From the NCBI GenBank assembly GCA_013339895.1, contig JABACO010000007.1, positions 581,738-645,737 on the forward strand: DNA of 64,000 nucleotides. The letters run 5' to 3'. Below are positions 36,254 to 48,424 of the stretch, in pieces. The DNA is from Ephydatia muelleri. Its lineage: Eukaryota > Porifera > Demospongiae > Spongillida > Spongillidae. How positions within the stretch are numbered: the stretch's first letter is position 1; each line of letters opens with the position of its first letter. The notes below the pieces were generated by a model, which worked only from the letters and a program-made list of their open reading frames with translations, was not told the origin of the DNA and ran no database searches. Both the position numbers and the translations under genes were made by a program.

Positions 36254-36402
36254 ATCTAAGGTATATCAAAGATGTCAGATCTTGTAACTCCATCAGCCAC
36301 AACAGAAAAGAGAACAGCAAGAATGATAATTTAGGCGGTGACAATGAAACTGCTATGCAATCAAACTTCATTTCCAATGATAAGGGACATCAAAAGAGCA
36401 AG
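36254..36402 (+). CDS. Death-domain gene, internal exon
   Basis: The acceptor ttcttattttcag and donor gtgtaa enclose 149 bases open in one frame for 49 codons of polar, Asn/Ser/Lys-rich sequence ending Gly-His-Gln-Lys-Ser-Lys. It starts in phase 1 and ends in phase 0, which fits the next exon at 40783. A polar linker like this usually precedes a death domain in adaptor proteins. The length without stops and the good splice signals are the evidence; no domain is present. Confidence 0.5.
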
Positions 36403-36444
36403 GTGTAAATTCAAAGGTACATGAATACAGCTGTTAATGTCTTG

Positions 36445-37216
36445 CTATTCGAAACGGGGTTAAACTTGAAAATTAGGGGCTAACCCATAGCCGTTTGGGT
36501 GTAAAATATATGGTTAATTTTTGCATGACTCCAAAATTAATGTACCCATTGGTAGATCAACCTGTCAACCTATTTGGTACTTATAATAACAATTATGAAA
36601 GGTTAAAATCTGCATTGTCGAGAAGGTGCTCAGTTGTTTTAAGCTTTAAGTGATTTGGCTATGCAAACAATATGAGAGTGACATGATAATGGCGGATGTA
36701 AATTATTTGATCGAATTATGACGTACTCATGTGGTCTAATTAAGTTCTGGCTCATTCATTATTCATAGCAATAAATAGGATATCAAACCTTTCACGCTTG
36801 CTGTTGATTTTCAATAGTTTTTTCAGCTGTTTTGTACTTGTCTTACTATGTGCTGTTCTCAACAGGTCGTTCTGATTTTTTACTGAATACGCTTCAAATA
36901 TACCGCTTCCCTTTGCAGGCTGTACTTTACAATGGAATAACAAAAATCTCCGATGAATATAATTAATTTCTAGCCAAGAAGCAGTGTGTCACAAAACAAT
37001 GTTACAAAATTGGGCTCCAGAGTAAAAGATAAAGGTTGTATAAGTAGCAGAACTAGTTCTATTAAGTACATCAATCATTTACTAGGTCATCAAGTGAATT
37101 ATTTTATAAAATGCAAAGCACACACGCGGCATAAGGAGGCACTAATACAACCTTATACTAATATTTTTAATTTGGTACTTCTCTTAGGCAAAGGTAGAAA
37201 TATTCAGTGTAAATAG
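36445..37216 (+). repeat. Dispersed repeat R2, copy 1
   Basis: Collinear with 44915-45600: shared blocks include GGGTTAAACT...ATTAGGGGCTAAC near the start, GTCAACCTATTTGG, and TTAATTTCTAGCCAAGAAGC near 36965 (45424 in the second copy). The copy lies in the inferred intron of the death-domain gene. No protein is encoded. Confidence 0.75.
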
Positions 37217-37939
37217 TGACATTCCACTCATTGTTATTTGGTAGTAAATGAAGGTTAAAGTAGACCAAAACTATATTCGGAGTTAACCCCGTAATCCTTG
37301 GACAAACCCGGGACTGCAGGCCATTGAAATGTAATATATTGGAAGTTTGCTGGTAATCTTCATATAAAATTGGTCTTGAATAATGAAGTCATTAAAATAA
37401 GAATCTACATTTGCCAGAGCTATAAACTTGAGAACAGTTTAGCTGTCAATAGAATAGTTTGGTGCATATTTACATTTGACAGATGGCATGCACATGGGTT
37501 ATAAGAAATAGGTGGACGGTCACACCCAGTCCCTTATTATCTTCATGTTCTTTCCTTTTGTTTCACATAATTCAAGATAGGATCTATTAGAAGACTCATG
37601 TTTGTACAAATCCACTTGTGATCTTCAGTGATCCAATGAGTGAATATTGCAAGGGTGTTAATCAGAAGCATGGAATTCTATCGCTATTAATAGTCCTAAC
37701 ATCATGCTCCGCTACCATCCTTAAGCCACAGCTACTCTTATTGTAAAGTACACATAGCTTGGGTGAATCTTCAGAGTTTTCCATCGGGCCACACGTATGT
37801 GAAAAGAGCCAAATGGCAGGCTACAATCAAGAACAAGATTGAACAAGCAGTCGTCTTTGCCACATGTATACAGTGGTATGGAGACACGATGTACAGAGTA
37901 TGCATGCATAACTGATCTTATGGGGAATGATGCATGTAT

Positions 37940-38420
37940 AGACACAATGCAAGTACAGAGGACCAATCCTATGTGACAGTGCATGTAGAGCTACATGTAC
38001 CTACATGTATGTACAGTCTTAAGTGAGGGCACTATGCCATGTACGAAAAACCAGTTATATGGGAACTCAACATGAAAACATGCACAGGTCAAACAAAATA
38101 CTTCTATAGTGATGCATGCAAAATACAGAGGAAAAATAAAGCTTGGAACATAAATTGAAATACAATCAGTGGCCTACACAAACATGCACAAAAGCAGTTA
38201 AATTAAATAGAACGCATGTGCGTGTGACAATGTGTGCGAGTGTGAGTATTTGTACCATCATTACCAGACAGGCCTATTGTTTGCCATATGTATAACGGGC
38301 GTGTGCAAGTGTACTGTACATGATGTTTGTGTTATGCATAAGAATGTATACCTGTACAGGTCCATGTATGCAACAATGCTAGTGTGTGCAACTGGTATAC
38401 ACAAGAATCTAGCCAATCTA
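37940..38420 (+). repeat. Dispersed repeat R3, copy 1
   Basis: Shares GAGGACCAATCCTATGTGA and the following ~350 bases, with indels, with 41890-42300, including the GCAGGTCCATGTATGCAACA-like block (38358 and 42250). It lies beside the copia remnant and may be part of an element containing it, but the second copy has no pol sequence next to it. Confidence 0.6.
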
Positions 38421-38519
38421 TGCAGAAAGACAAACAGTATTAACTTAATGTGTAATAATATCTACAACAGATTTAGTCAATTTATATTTATCACAATGCC
38501 CCCACTTAAATTGACTTGT

Positions 38520-40430
38520 CGCTACTGCGGTAAATCCATTTTGTGCCAAAGAGTTTCAAATTGATCACGTGATAGTGGTTTTGTCAGAATGTCTGCTTTT
38601 ATCTGCTGAGTACGGCAGAACACCAAATCAATGACTCCATTAGTCAAGGCCTCACGGACATGGTGATACTTAATGTCAATGTGATTTGTACGTGCATGAT
38701 ACACTGGATTTCTTGCAATAGCAATAGTACCTTGGTTATTGTACCTAACAACTCGCACCCGGCGTATTCTGATAGATACAACACAATAATTACTTAATAC
38801 AAGATAGCACACACACAAAGTACAAAGTACAATGACACAGAATCACTAGATAACATGCAGGCCAGCTGCAGTTCTGAAAGTCACATACTCTGGAGTCTAG
38901 ACTGATGCTTTCCTAGATGGTGGGCCTTAAATATGTCCTAAACTGGTTATACCGGACTCTGCTGTTCCACTGCGGCATGCTCCAATTGATGTATTCCCCG
39001 TTCCATTGTAAACCAGTTACTACAGTTATCCTCATTGATGATAGTTGGCATTTTGGGGGAGGCTTTTGATATCCGATAATTGTCTCCTTAACCAAACAAC
39101 CTTTTGTGTGGCAGCTTCAAGTGCCACATACTCTGCCTCAGTGGTTGACAATGCAAATACTCACTGCTTCTTGCTAAGCCAGATTATAGCTCTCCAGACA
39201 TGACAATAAATTACCTGAAGTGGAGTGACGACTGTCCAAATCTCCTGCCCAATCAGCATCTGAGAATCAAATAATATTGTTTTTTCAGCCATTTTCTCAA
39301 ATTTCAGTGCAAGATTAATTGTTCCGTTAAGATAACGAAGAATATGTTTTACTCCCATTAGATGAGTATTCACAGGACAGCAATTAAACTTAGACACAGC
39401 TCCCACTGCTTGGGCTATGTCAGATCTTGATTGCAATTAGCTGCAATAAAGCAAACTCCCTACCATTGATTGGTAGCATACTGGATCAGCTAATTCACCA
39501 GCTCCATCATCCTTAACTAGTTTCACACTGATAGTCAGCTGGAGTAGAAGATGACCAATAGTTGGTGCATCCATAAACACCTTTTGTTTTCATCATACTC
39601 GATGTTGATCACCTGCTCTGCCAGAATATTGTTTGACCTTTTCATTTGTGTCTGAATTCTTTGGAATGATGATTAAGTTATCAAATACACAGCAATTATT
39701 GTAATTTTAGTTCCTTCAGTCCTGAAAAACACACACGGATCGGATGCACATTGTTCATAGCTAATAGATTTCATGTACTCATTGAAGACCTTGTTCCAGG
39801 ATCTAGATGACTGTTTTAATCCATATATTGACTCCCTTGAGCTTTCACAACAATGTTCCTCTCCTATCTTGATGTATCCAGGTGGTGTTTCATATAGATC
39901 TCTGTGTCTAGTGTTTCCATTTAGGAATGCAGTGACTACATCCATCTGATGTACCATCATTCCATTTTGAACAGCAAATGCTAGTACGAACAGGGGTAAA
40001 ACGAACAACAGGTGAAAAGGTTTCATCATTTGTCTTACAGTCCAGCGTGGGCCATCATTGTACAGGCAGACTTCATTAATTTTTGATCCTATCAGCAATT
40101 TCCATTTTGAGCAGGCGAGTATGGTGCTGACAGTTCATGGTGCATTCCTTTGTCCAACAAATATTTGTCAATTCCTCAGGGATATACTCCCCACCATTAT
40201 CGGATTGAAAAATTGCACTCATGGCCCAAATTACATTGACTTTGCCATGTCTAATCTATGACTTAGCAGGTGTTGAACCTTTCTCCAACACTTGTGACCA
40301 TAGTTCTGTAAACTTCTCAATTATTTGTCCTGGTGTTTTTAAGCCCAATTCTAGTTTTTTGTTTTCAGGATGCAGACTACTCTTCTCTTATTTGATGTGG
40401 ATTGGTTGCTGCTATACAATACCATTCTAA
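38520..40430 (-). mobile_element. Ty1/copia-type retrotransposon pol remnant
   Basis: Reading the minus strand from 40430 downward, one passes an integrase C-terminal part with S-D-N-G-G-E-Y (about 40190-40210), then reverse transcriptase sequence with V-V-T-A-F-L-N-G and Y-G-L-K-Q-S (39673-40098), then a block with S-D-I-A-Q-A-V-G (39161-39436), and finally the RNase H end with N-P-V-Y-H-A-R-T and K-A-D-I-L-T-K-P-L (38522-38818). This order (integrase before reverse transcriptase) is diagnostic of copia. Stops and shifts separate the blocks, and the RT catalytic region is interrupted. No LTR pair was found. It lies antisense in the intron between the death-domain exons at 36402 and 40783. 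Confidence 0.88.
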
Positions 40431-40782
40431 ATGTAGACAAATTCTGTATAACAATTTCACAGGTTTAAAGGATTCTATATCTCTCAATTTGTACCTCTTA
40501 GTCATATTTGCCCTACAAAGTCCTCAGTGAAACATATTTTGTTCATTAAAAACACTGATACCTCAGGGATAAACATGTATAGAAAGTATGCTTGGCAATA
40601 TATCAATGCAGTCTAATATATTTATTCTTTTAGGGAGTTATGTATTGCTAACAGTATGAACAGATGTAATTTTATAGTTACGTGAACTCGAAACCGAATA
40701 GTTTAGCCTCGCAGTGGAAATATCTTCTCATTTGAATGGAAGATAAAATTTTGATTTACTTGATCTATTTATTCCTGTGCAG

Positions 40783-40876
40783 GTCAAACCCAATGATACT
40801 GAAAATGTCGAGGAACATAGACCACAAGCAGTCGTACAATTTGATCTTCCAAATGCAGGACAATCAATTAATCAAA
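40783..40876 (+). CDS. Death-domain gene, linker exon
   Basis: The acceptor attcctgtgcag and donor gtaagc enclose 94 bases, phase 0 in and phase 1 out, encoding an acidic linker that starts Val-Lys-Pro-Asn-Asp-Thr-Glu and ends Ser-Ile-Asn-Gln. Both neighbours match in phase. Evidence is splice quality and phase; the product alone would not be recognisable. Confidence 0.6.
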
Positions 40877-41419
40877 GTAAGCTAAATGTCAGAATGACAG
40901 AATTCTTCGAAGTTAGTGCGATATGTGTGTGTTTACAAATGCAGTGTTTTATCTCAGAAATTAGTAGTTTTGTAGCTCGATTAATATGTCATGTCATTTA
41001 AGAATAAGCATCTGGATTCACTTGTGGGCGTATAATTTCACTGCATTTTGTTTAGATTACTTTTATAATCAAAACAAAACCAAGTGTGGTGGTGTTTTCG
41101 AGTCCATTTAAAAACCCCGTGACCACAATCAATCAAGCATAATATTTAAATATTGTGCAATAATTTGAATGAGTATAGTCCATTATGTAGGGATTCGATG
41201 TTTTTCTATCACTATTCTATGCATCTGTCATTGCTCTTTATTCCATCAATGCTTCACTGCATACTTGTATTATGTATACAACTTGCCAGCTTCATTATCA
41301 CAATGAAGGGGAATACATGTATTCTGCTACTGTTCATCAGCTTTGATTTATAAGTGTATCATGAAGCAACTTGCCATGTATAACTCAAGTGTTCATGATA
41401 CCACTTTTCTTCTGTGCAG

Positions 41420-41667
41420 ATTGTAGTTTATCAGTGCACCAGGCATTTGTGGCTGCAAAGGGAGTCACAGAGTGGAAGTCAATAGGGATTGCGTTGGGAA
41501 TCAGTGAATCAAAGTTAGATGAAATTGGCTTTACCTATCCAGCAGATACTAGACAGTGTTTAATAGAGATGATGTGTCATTTTGGATGGAATCAGATTCA
41601 ACATTCATGGGAAAAACTCTGCATGGCTTTTACTGAGTGTGGCAAGGAGAGTTGGTTAATGAGATAA
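41420..41667 (+). CDS. Death-domain gene, last exon
   Basis: The acceptor cttctgtgcag is followed by 82 codons and a TAA at 41665. The product is a death domain: V-T-E-W-K-S-I-G-I-A-L-G-I, then S-K-L-D-E-I and R-Q-C-L-I-E-M-M, then a Trp-containing loop and S-W-E-K-L-C-M-A-F. It ends shortly after helix 5, so the last helix is short or missing. Death domains act in the cytoplasm by assembling with like domains. With exons 36254-36402 and 40783-40876 this makes a polar linker plus C-terminal death domain, the layout of an adaptor. The upstream part is not identified. Confidence 0.7.
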
Positions 41668-41879
41668 GCACCAAATTTGGTGAGTCCACATTATGTGATG
41701 CTCATTTATAAAAGAAATCTGTAGATGAATGCAGTTAAATAGTGTCTATACACACTTCTGGGCTTATTATATTTGGGATGCAATATAAGTCATGTCAATA
41801 TAATCATATGGGATCGTTGCTGTTAATGCAAATATTATAAATTTTCCAGTACAAGCAATAAAAAACGACATAATTCATG

Positions 41880-42300
41880 TACAGGATGTATGCATAGAGG
41901 ACCAATCCTATGTGATTCTGCATGTAGCTACACATACAGTCTCAAGTGGGGGCTCTATATCATGTACATTTTGTGGCGAAGGATATATTGTGGTGAGATC
42001 TCAACATTATTTTTTAGTTTGCAATAACGGTACTGGCTCGATATATGGCACATAAAAGGTGTAAGACTTTTGTATTTAACTCCTTTTATTGCTATGAAGC
42101 TTGCCTAAGTGTAAAATCACAGGGAATACACAAACTCAGTACATGAATTTCCAGTGGCCCCTAACAAAATGCACATGGATAGTTAAATGGAATAGAAGGC
42201 ATGTGTACATGACAATGTGTGCAAAAGAATATGCCGTATGATGCTGTGCAGGTCCATGTATGCAACAATGCAAGTGTGTGCACAAGTGCATAAAGGTGTG
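41880..42300 (+). repeat. Dispersed repeat R3, copy 2
   Basis: Direct repeat of 37940-38420 with internal indels. It lies about 200 bases downstream of the death-domain stop codon. Confidence 0.6.
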
Positions 42301-42696
42301 TGAGCTAGCATGAGTGCTTGTTCATGTACTTTGCGTGAGCTGAAAATTGTGAGAAATGACGGGTCACAGATATTGCAAGCATAGCCAAGTGGGCATGGCA
42401 TGTTAGCAATGGTTATAGCGTAAACATTAACTAACAAAACAAGTCGATAGCGACAGGGCCCCTTTACATATATCCAGAATTTGAAGCATATTGAATGTTC
42501 ATTCATGAAGATGTGGCAGCTGTGAAGCCTACGGGTTATCGGATCTCATAACGTTGGCATGGAGCTTATGCAAGACACCTAAAATTTGCAAAGAGAAATG
42601 GTATAGTATTAAGCGTTGAAAATGGGAAGTCAATATAGCGTTAACCATTTGGAAGTGATAGCGATTCCATCGAGATGCATTTTTATAACATTTTAT

Positions 42697-42945
42697 ATAT
42701 GGAATCGTTTCCCCCAAAAAGGGACCTTGTGCATTCATTGTAAATTTCCAGTACGCGCAATAGAAATGTAACGCTTGCGTTCAAATGTATGGCTAATTAA
42801 AAATTGAGTGCCTTACAACTTCACGACAGATACTCCGCTTTTTTTGTGTGTAAGATGCAATGTGCAGAGGACATTTCAGACTTTTAGAATATCAAAAATT
42901 TGAAAATTTTTTGTTAAGTCTCTTTTCGCGGAAACTATTCCATAT
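42697..42945. mobile_element. MITE of ~250 bp with 30-base terminal inverted repeats
   Basis: The left end reads ATATGGAATCGTTTCC...AAAGGGACCTT and the right end is its reverse complement with a few changes (AAGTCTCTTTTCGCGGAAAC, then ATTCCATAT). A TA dinucleotide outside TGGAAT on each side would be the target duplication of a mariner-like element. Copies lacking one end form the inner ends of the 3.2-kb inverted repeat (23407-23640 and 28500-28670). Confidence 0.82.
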
Positions 42946-43879
42946 GTATTGGTGAGGAAATTTTGGCAGTAACTTCTCCAAATTATAACCGTTGCCGCTG
43001 TGTAAGTTCTGTATTGCCATGATGGGGCATGTCTGCATGTACTGAACAAGAAAGTGAGACCAATACGTAATTAATATATGTGAGTGCAGTAGTACCAGTC
43101 AATACAACTTTCTGTTGAACTTGGCGATGCATTGACAGCATACTGTACAAGCATAGCGACGTACATAGCAATGTATCTGTAGCCGTGTGCATATAGCAGA
43201 ATGGTTTTAAATTGTCATTCATTGTCGACCATTCTTATATCTCAAGTAAAACTTGGATTGATGTTCACTGTCTGTTGATAAAATAATAATGCTTCAAAAA
43301 CGATGCACATGTGCAGTATAACTCCTACCAATACACATTGCCTAGCTACATAAATAGTACGAACATTGGCTATGCTACTGCAATTAGTTAATCATTTATT
43401 GGGTATGGGGCTCTGTGGTCTAACAAAACTCTACTGTATGGATTCATAGCACTGTAATTTTATAATGTACTGCGCACTTAGTCCTGGAAGATCTTCACAA
43501 ATATCTAGTTTGTAAATAATCATTATTACATGTTTTCCTTCCAAATCTATGCAATCTAGGTTTGGACTCTTCTGGAGATTCAAATCAAATTGCTGCATCT
43601 AGGCAAGAAGGTAACACTTATAGTAAGTTATAACCTTATTATTATTCATCACCTGCAACCACAACCTAAGATCATCAGGGTATCATCTTCAAGATATTCA
43701 GCCATGGGAAACATGCTATTGGATGAGTCTGTCAATGGTCTACGTTAGTGGCCTGATGCAAGTAGAAATTTCCATTCCACAAGTGATATTACTATATTGA
43801 GGGTCCATATGGCAAGTTAAATTATGGAGTTACATGCTTATTATTCAACTATTCTACAAGGATCTGTTTATACATATTA
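42946..43879. other. No gene recognised
   Basis: AT-rich spacer between two foldback elements. Confidence 0.35.
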
Positions 43880-44764
43880 GGTCATTCCAAAACAATTAAT
43901 CAAGGGGTTTCACATCACATGTTCAAATCTTGATGCAACTTCTCATATTTGTTTGGTCTACATATGGTTATGACTTGTGCAAAATTTCCATTTATAGTTA
44001 ACCAAAACAGCATAATTTTTACCGCCACTTTGCAGGCTCATATCTTTGTAAGTCATTGGCTACAGCTGTGTATCTGGCATTTATTTGAAGCTCATTCTAA
44101 GTACAACTAAACTGTTAGACAGTAGTGAAAGGGTTAACAATTAAATACATCTTAAGCATAGATTGTAAGATTAGTAAAGTGGCCAGTTGAAAATCAGTTT
44201 CATTCTTCACAAGAATGAGGGCATCCCTTTTCCAAGTGTTTTTTCCAAAATACAAAGTCTGATTATCAGTAACCTCTGAGGACCACCCTTGTTTAGAGCT
44301 GTGGGTGCCATCTTTTTGGGATCCACCCCTTTTATTTAGAAGCAGAAAACCATTCATGCTGCAATTGCCTGCTGTAAAGCCACAGTGTTGACAGCAGAGG
44401 GTAATAGGTTATGTAACACCAGTTGAAAAGAAACTGATTTTCAACTGGCCACTTGACTAATTCTTACAATCTATGCTTAAAATTGTTAACCTGTTCACTA
44501 CTGATGAACATGTATGGCATCTATTAGTTGTACTTAGAATGAGCTTCAAATAGATGCCTGATACTCAGCAGTGAGCCGATGACAAAGCCTGCAAAGTGGC
44601 GATCAAATAAGTATTCATAATGCTGTGTAGTTGGTTAACCATTCAAGTTATTAACGTAATACTTTGCACAAGTCATAACCATATGTGGACAAACAAATAT
44701 GAGAAGTTGCATCAAGATTTGAACATGTGATGTGAAACCTTTGATGAATTGTTTTGGAATGACC
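43880..44764. mobile_element. Foldback element with ~330-base inverted arms
   Basis: GGTCATTCCAAAACAATTAA at 43880 faces its reverse complement ending at 44764 (TTGTTTTGGAATGACC). Similarity continues inward for about 330 bases to TGGCCAGTTGAAAATCAGTTT near 44180-44200, against AAACTGATTTTCAACTGGCC near 44430. About 220 bases of unique sequence remain in the loop. Arms differ by small indels, so the insertion is not recent. No open frame of interest is present. Confidence 0.82.
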
Positions 44765-44914
44765 CTATACAAACTTCTATTTACATGTACATGGCTGGGG
44801 GTCAAATATTATTTTTACAATGATATGCTACCAAACCACATGGTTTTTCTTGTTCACCGTGTCTGATTTGATTCTCAGGGTGAGCAGCCACCAACAAAAG
44901 AAATCTACAATATC

Positions 44915-45600
44915 TTGCGGTCCGAAACAGGGTTAAACTAGGGAATTAGGGGCTAACTCCTAGCTTTTGAATGTCAGAATTTCTTCATGACTCAAAATTT
45001 AAATTTACCTGTTGGTAGATTAATCTGTCAACCTATTTGGCACTTATTATTCACAATAATTAACAGTTCGGAAAGGTTTAAAGCTGCATTGTTCAGTTGT
45101 TTTAAGTGGTTTGGTTATGCAAACAATACGAGAGTGTCACGGCTCATTAATTAATTATCATAGCCGTAAATAGGGTATCATAAACCTCCATCCATTCATT
45201 CAGCTAGCTGCCGATTTTCATTGGGCAAGTTTTTTTTTTCACCGGTTTTGTACTCGTGCTGTTCTCAATTAGTCGTTACCAATAATTTACTGAATACGCT
45301 TGAAATGCGCCGCTTTGCTCAATCAGAAGCCAGAGGGTAGTAGGCAAGTAGCCATTTTTGGAAGTCATGCATGGTTTTTAACTCGAGCCGCAATTTTAAC
45401 AACCAATATCCAATTAATATAATTAATTTCTAGCCAAGAAGCAGTGTGCCACCAAAATGATGTTAATGGACACTGAAATTGGGCAACAGATAAAGGTCAT
45501 AGAAGTAGCAGAACTAGTGCTATTAAATATATCATCGTTTTACTAGCTCATGAGGTTAATGATTTGTAAAATACGCTGCGCTCACGCAAACAAAGAACAC
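44915..45600 (+). repeat. Dispersed repeat R2, copy 2
   Basis: Direct repeat of 36445-37216, slightly more diverged, with a poly-T insertion near 45230. Confidence 0.75.
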
Positions 45601-45899
45601 TCGTATGTCGCCCATTCCTCACTTGTAGCATCAAACTCTGTTAAATGGCCTTGAGTAGCCATCTTTCCTCCTGGGGCAGCTCAGGCTTCTTTCTTAGGTG
45701 GCTCTCGCACCTTCATTTGGGACACTATCACTGATTACGTGGCTGTGATGTGCCTCTTGTTTATTTCAGACGCACCATGCTCACACCACTGCCATCATGT
45801 AGGATTAGGTGTTACTTATTTCATTCATGTGGTATGCCAAACATCTATAGGTAAACCAGATGCAGATCTCTCTTGCTGAAAGTGGTATTGCTAACTATA

Positions 45900-46790
45900 T
45901 TTGTTCACAGCTAGACAAAGGATACTAAACTACCTTCAGGGTGTGGGTTTGATCTTTTCCTTGAAGTCCCTGCAGATGCACACCTCTCCCCAGATCAGGT
46001 CTTGTTCCTCAATCAAATATTTCCGCAGGCTGCATGATACTGGTTATGCCTTCAGGGGTACAAGGGGTAACAGGCCTTCTTTTACCTTGAGGTAACGCCT
46101 GATGTGAGCCAACTTGCAAAAAGAGTTTTGTTGCTTGGATATTTCTTCAACAGAATGTCATCCAAAGCTGTTCGGTGTATCACTTGGGTCGCTCACCGTT
46201 AATTGCTTGTTGATTGGAACTTTGCAAGGCTAGTTCTTTCTCACACCCTACCTGCAAAAAGCACGAAGGATAAACGAGTATAAATGGCCTTTGGGCTTCA
46301 TCTGATCTCTGTGTTAGTTCTAAGCTGAGTCTGAGTATTTTCTAAGGAAATGATTGAATGTTTCTTTATTGGGTAGTAGTGAAACAGCTGCTCCAGTGTC
46401 CAGCTCCATCTGAATGACATCTCTCTCTCTATGGTTAGATTATCTGTGATCCATTGGTTGGTTCAAAAAGTATACAGGTTACATTCCTCATTCAACCCCT
46501 CAACATCCTGTTTTATGTTGCCATCTCTCTGCAGTATTTTGTGCGTAAAACCATCTATCTTCTGTACATCTTGGATGTTAGAGACCCCTTCTTTCTCATC
46601 CCTCAATTCCTAGGTGTGGCCATTCATCCTTTCCGGATCTTACTTGCCCATAAAATGTGGCCCTTTTTGCCATGTGCAGTCCCGGCACTCTTAATTGATA
46701 AAACGACATTTTCCTTATTTGTTGACCCCCAGGCTGTGTTGAGCCACCAGCACTCTTAGAAAGCTGAAAATCTCATGGCCTATGCAACAG
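45900..46790 (-). mobile_element. Gypsy-like retroelement remnant: Gag zinc knuckle, protease, start of RT region
   Basis: On the minus strand, about 46660-46740 encodes a decayed retroviral-type zinc knuckle (G-K-C-R-F-I-N, then a Glu-Cys, then K-K-G-H-I) broken by stops. At about 46395-46420 follows M-E-L-D-T-G-A-A-V-S, the catalytic motif of a retropepsin. The order knuckle then protease is that of Ty3/gypsy. The downstream sequence is too broken to assign to reverse transcriptase with confidence. The plus-strand frames at 46431-46759 are antisense shadows. Confidence 0.6.
46431..46778 (+). repeat. Inverted duplication B, first copy
   Basis: Reverse-complement copy at 47470-47815, near-identical over ~340 bases. 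It comprises the zinc-knuckle part of the gypsy-like remnant. Confidence 0.88.
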
Positions 46791-46984
46791 AGAGAAGTGG
46801 CCTTTTTCTCCCGTTAGGTCAGGTAAATTGTTAACTGCTGCCAAGTCCAACTCCTCGATCTTTCCTATCAGTCTTGTCATAGACCCTCACTGGAACACGC
46901 TTTCCACCCTCGTAGCCACTGCGAAATCCTCAGACAGCACAATGACCAAAAATTCATGCAAAGCATGAATACAAATCAAGTATA

Positions 46985-47430
46985 ATCACACTGGTTGAAA
47001 CTCAATTTATCTGTTACTAACTCCCAGTTACCTGATAGTTCTGATACTACACATGTAAGGATTTCATGAGTGTGTGCTCATGGTTTCACACATCAGTTGC
47101 AAGTGTGTGGGTTTTTTTATTTTTGAATATAAACGCTTAATATCATTCACACGCACTATACTGTACACAGTTAGAAAGGCAAACAGGAATACAGCAAACC
47201 TTTCAAATACATCTAGCAAAAGCATCTCGCAAATGTGCATGTAAAGGTTCATGAGATACAAAACTACAACTCTACTGTGTGCTGGATTGCATAGTGCATT
47301 ATTTGATCCTGAAGTTCATAGCACATAGCCATGGTTCATCCAGAAACTTTGTAAAGGTTGCTAACACTACAATCCTATTCGTGCAGGTGTTATCATGCTC
47401 TTCATCTGCATCATCTTTGTCAGACAGTAG
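46985..47430 (+). repeat. Inverted duplication A, first copy
   Basis: Reverse-complement copy at 47838-48290, near-identical. Shared blocks include CAGTTACCTGATAGTTCTGA and ACACATGTAAGGATTTCATG. The A and B pairs are interleaved in the order B-A-B'-A'. On the plus strand the second A copy is open from about 47815 to 48022 and reads an acidic, coding-like stretch (D-K-D-D-A-D-E-E-H-D) ending in TAG, possibly part of the retroelement's Gag or of an unknown gene. Confidence 0.88.
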
Positions 47431-47469
47431 ATTATACTTGGTTTGTATTCATGCTGTTTGTTGCATGAA

Positions 47470-47815
47470 TGAGATTTTCAGCTTTCTAAGAGTGCTGGTG
47501 GCTCAACACAGCCTGGGGGTCAACAAATAAGGAAAATGTCGTTTTATCAATTAAGAGTGCCGGACTGCACATGGCAAAAAGGGCCACATTTTATGGGCAA
47601 GTAAGATCCGGAAAGGATGAATGGCCACACCTAGGAATTGAGGGATGAGAAAGAAGGGGTCTCTAACATCCAAGATGTACAGAAGATAGATGGTTTTACG
47701 CACAAAATTACTGCAGAGAGATGGCAACATAAAGCAGGATGTTGAGGGGTTGAATGAGGAATGTAACCTGTATACTTTTTGAACCAACCAATGGATCACA
47801 GATAATCTAACCACA
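47470..47815 (-). repeat. Inverted duplication B, second copy
   Basis: Reverse complement of 46431-46778 with very few differences. It puts a second zinc-knuckle fragment on the plus strand. Confidence 0.88.
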
Positions 47816-47837
47816 TGTTATCATGCTGAGGTCATAC

Positions 47838-48290
47838 AAAGCAGTTTGGATGGATCACTACTGTCTGACAAAGATGATGCAGATGAAGAGCATGATAACA
47901 CCTGCACGAATAGGATTGTAGTGTTAGCAACCTTTACAAAGTTTCTGGATGAAACCATGGCTATGTGCTATGAACTTCAGGATCAAATAATGCACTATGC
48001 AATCCAGCACACAGTAGAGTTGTAGTTTTGTATCTCATGAACCTTTTACATGCACATTTGCGAGATGCTTTTGCTAGATGTATTTTGAAAGGTTTGCTGT
48101 ATTCCTGTTTGCCTTTCTAACTGTGTACAGTATAGTGCGTGTGAATGATATTAAGCGTTATATTCAAAAATAAAAAAACCCACACACTTGCAACTGATGT
48201 GGAACCATGAGCACACACTCATGAAATCCTTACATGTGTAGTATCAGAACTATCAGGTAACTGGGAGTTAGTAACAGATAATTGAGTTTC
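47838..48290 (-). repeat. Inverted duplication A, second copy
   Basis: Reverse complement of 46985-47430. Together with B' it makes an ~800-base block whose two halves are each inverted relative to the first copies. Confidence 0.88.
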
Positions 48291-48424
48291 AACCAAACTG
48301 CTTGTATGACCTCAGCACATATCGCTTCATCTGTAGAGCTCACCATAACATTCCTTGTCATCACGACAAGTACTACCATTACGAACACTGAGCTCTTTAC
48401 ATTTTTCTCATTAGGGCTCTACTG

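Noticed and set aside
46431..46759. Hydrophobic plus-strand frame (and its twin at 47551-47814) that could be taken for a membrane protein
   Set aside because: It is the antisense of a decayed zinc-knuckle/Gag region; the twin exists only because the DNA is duplicated in inverse orientation.
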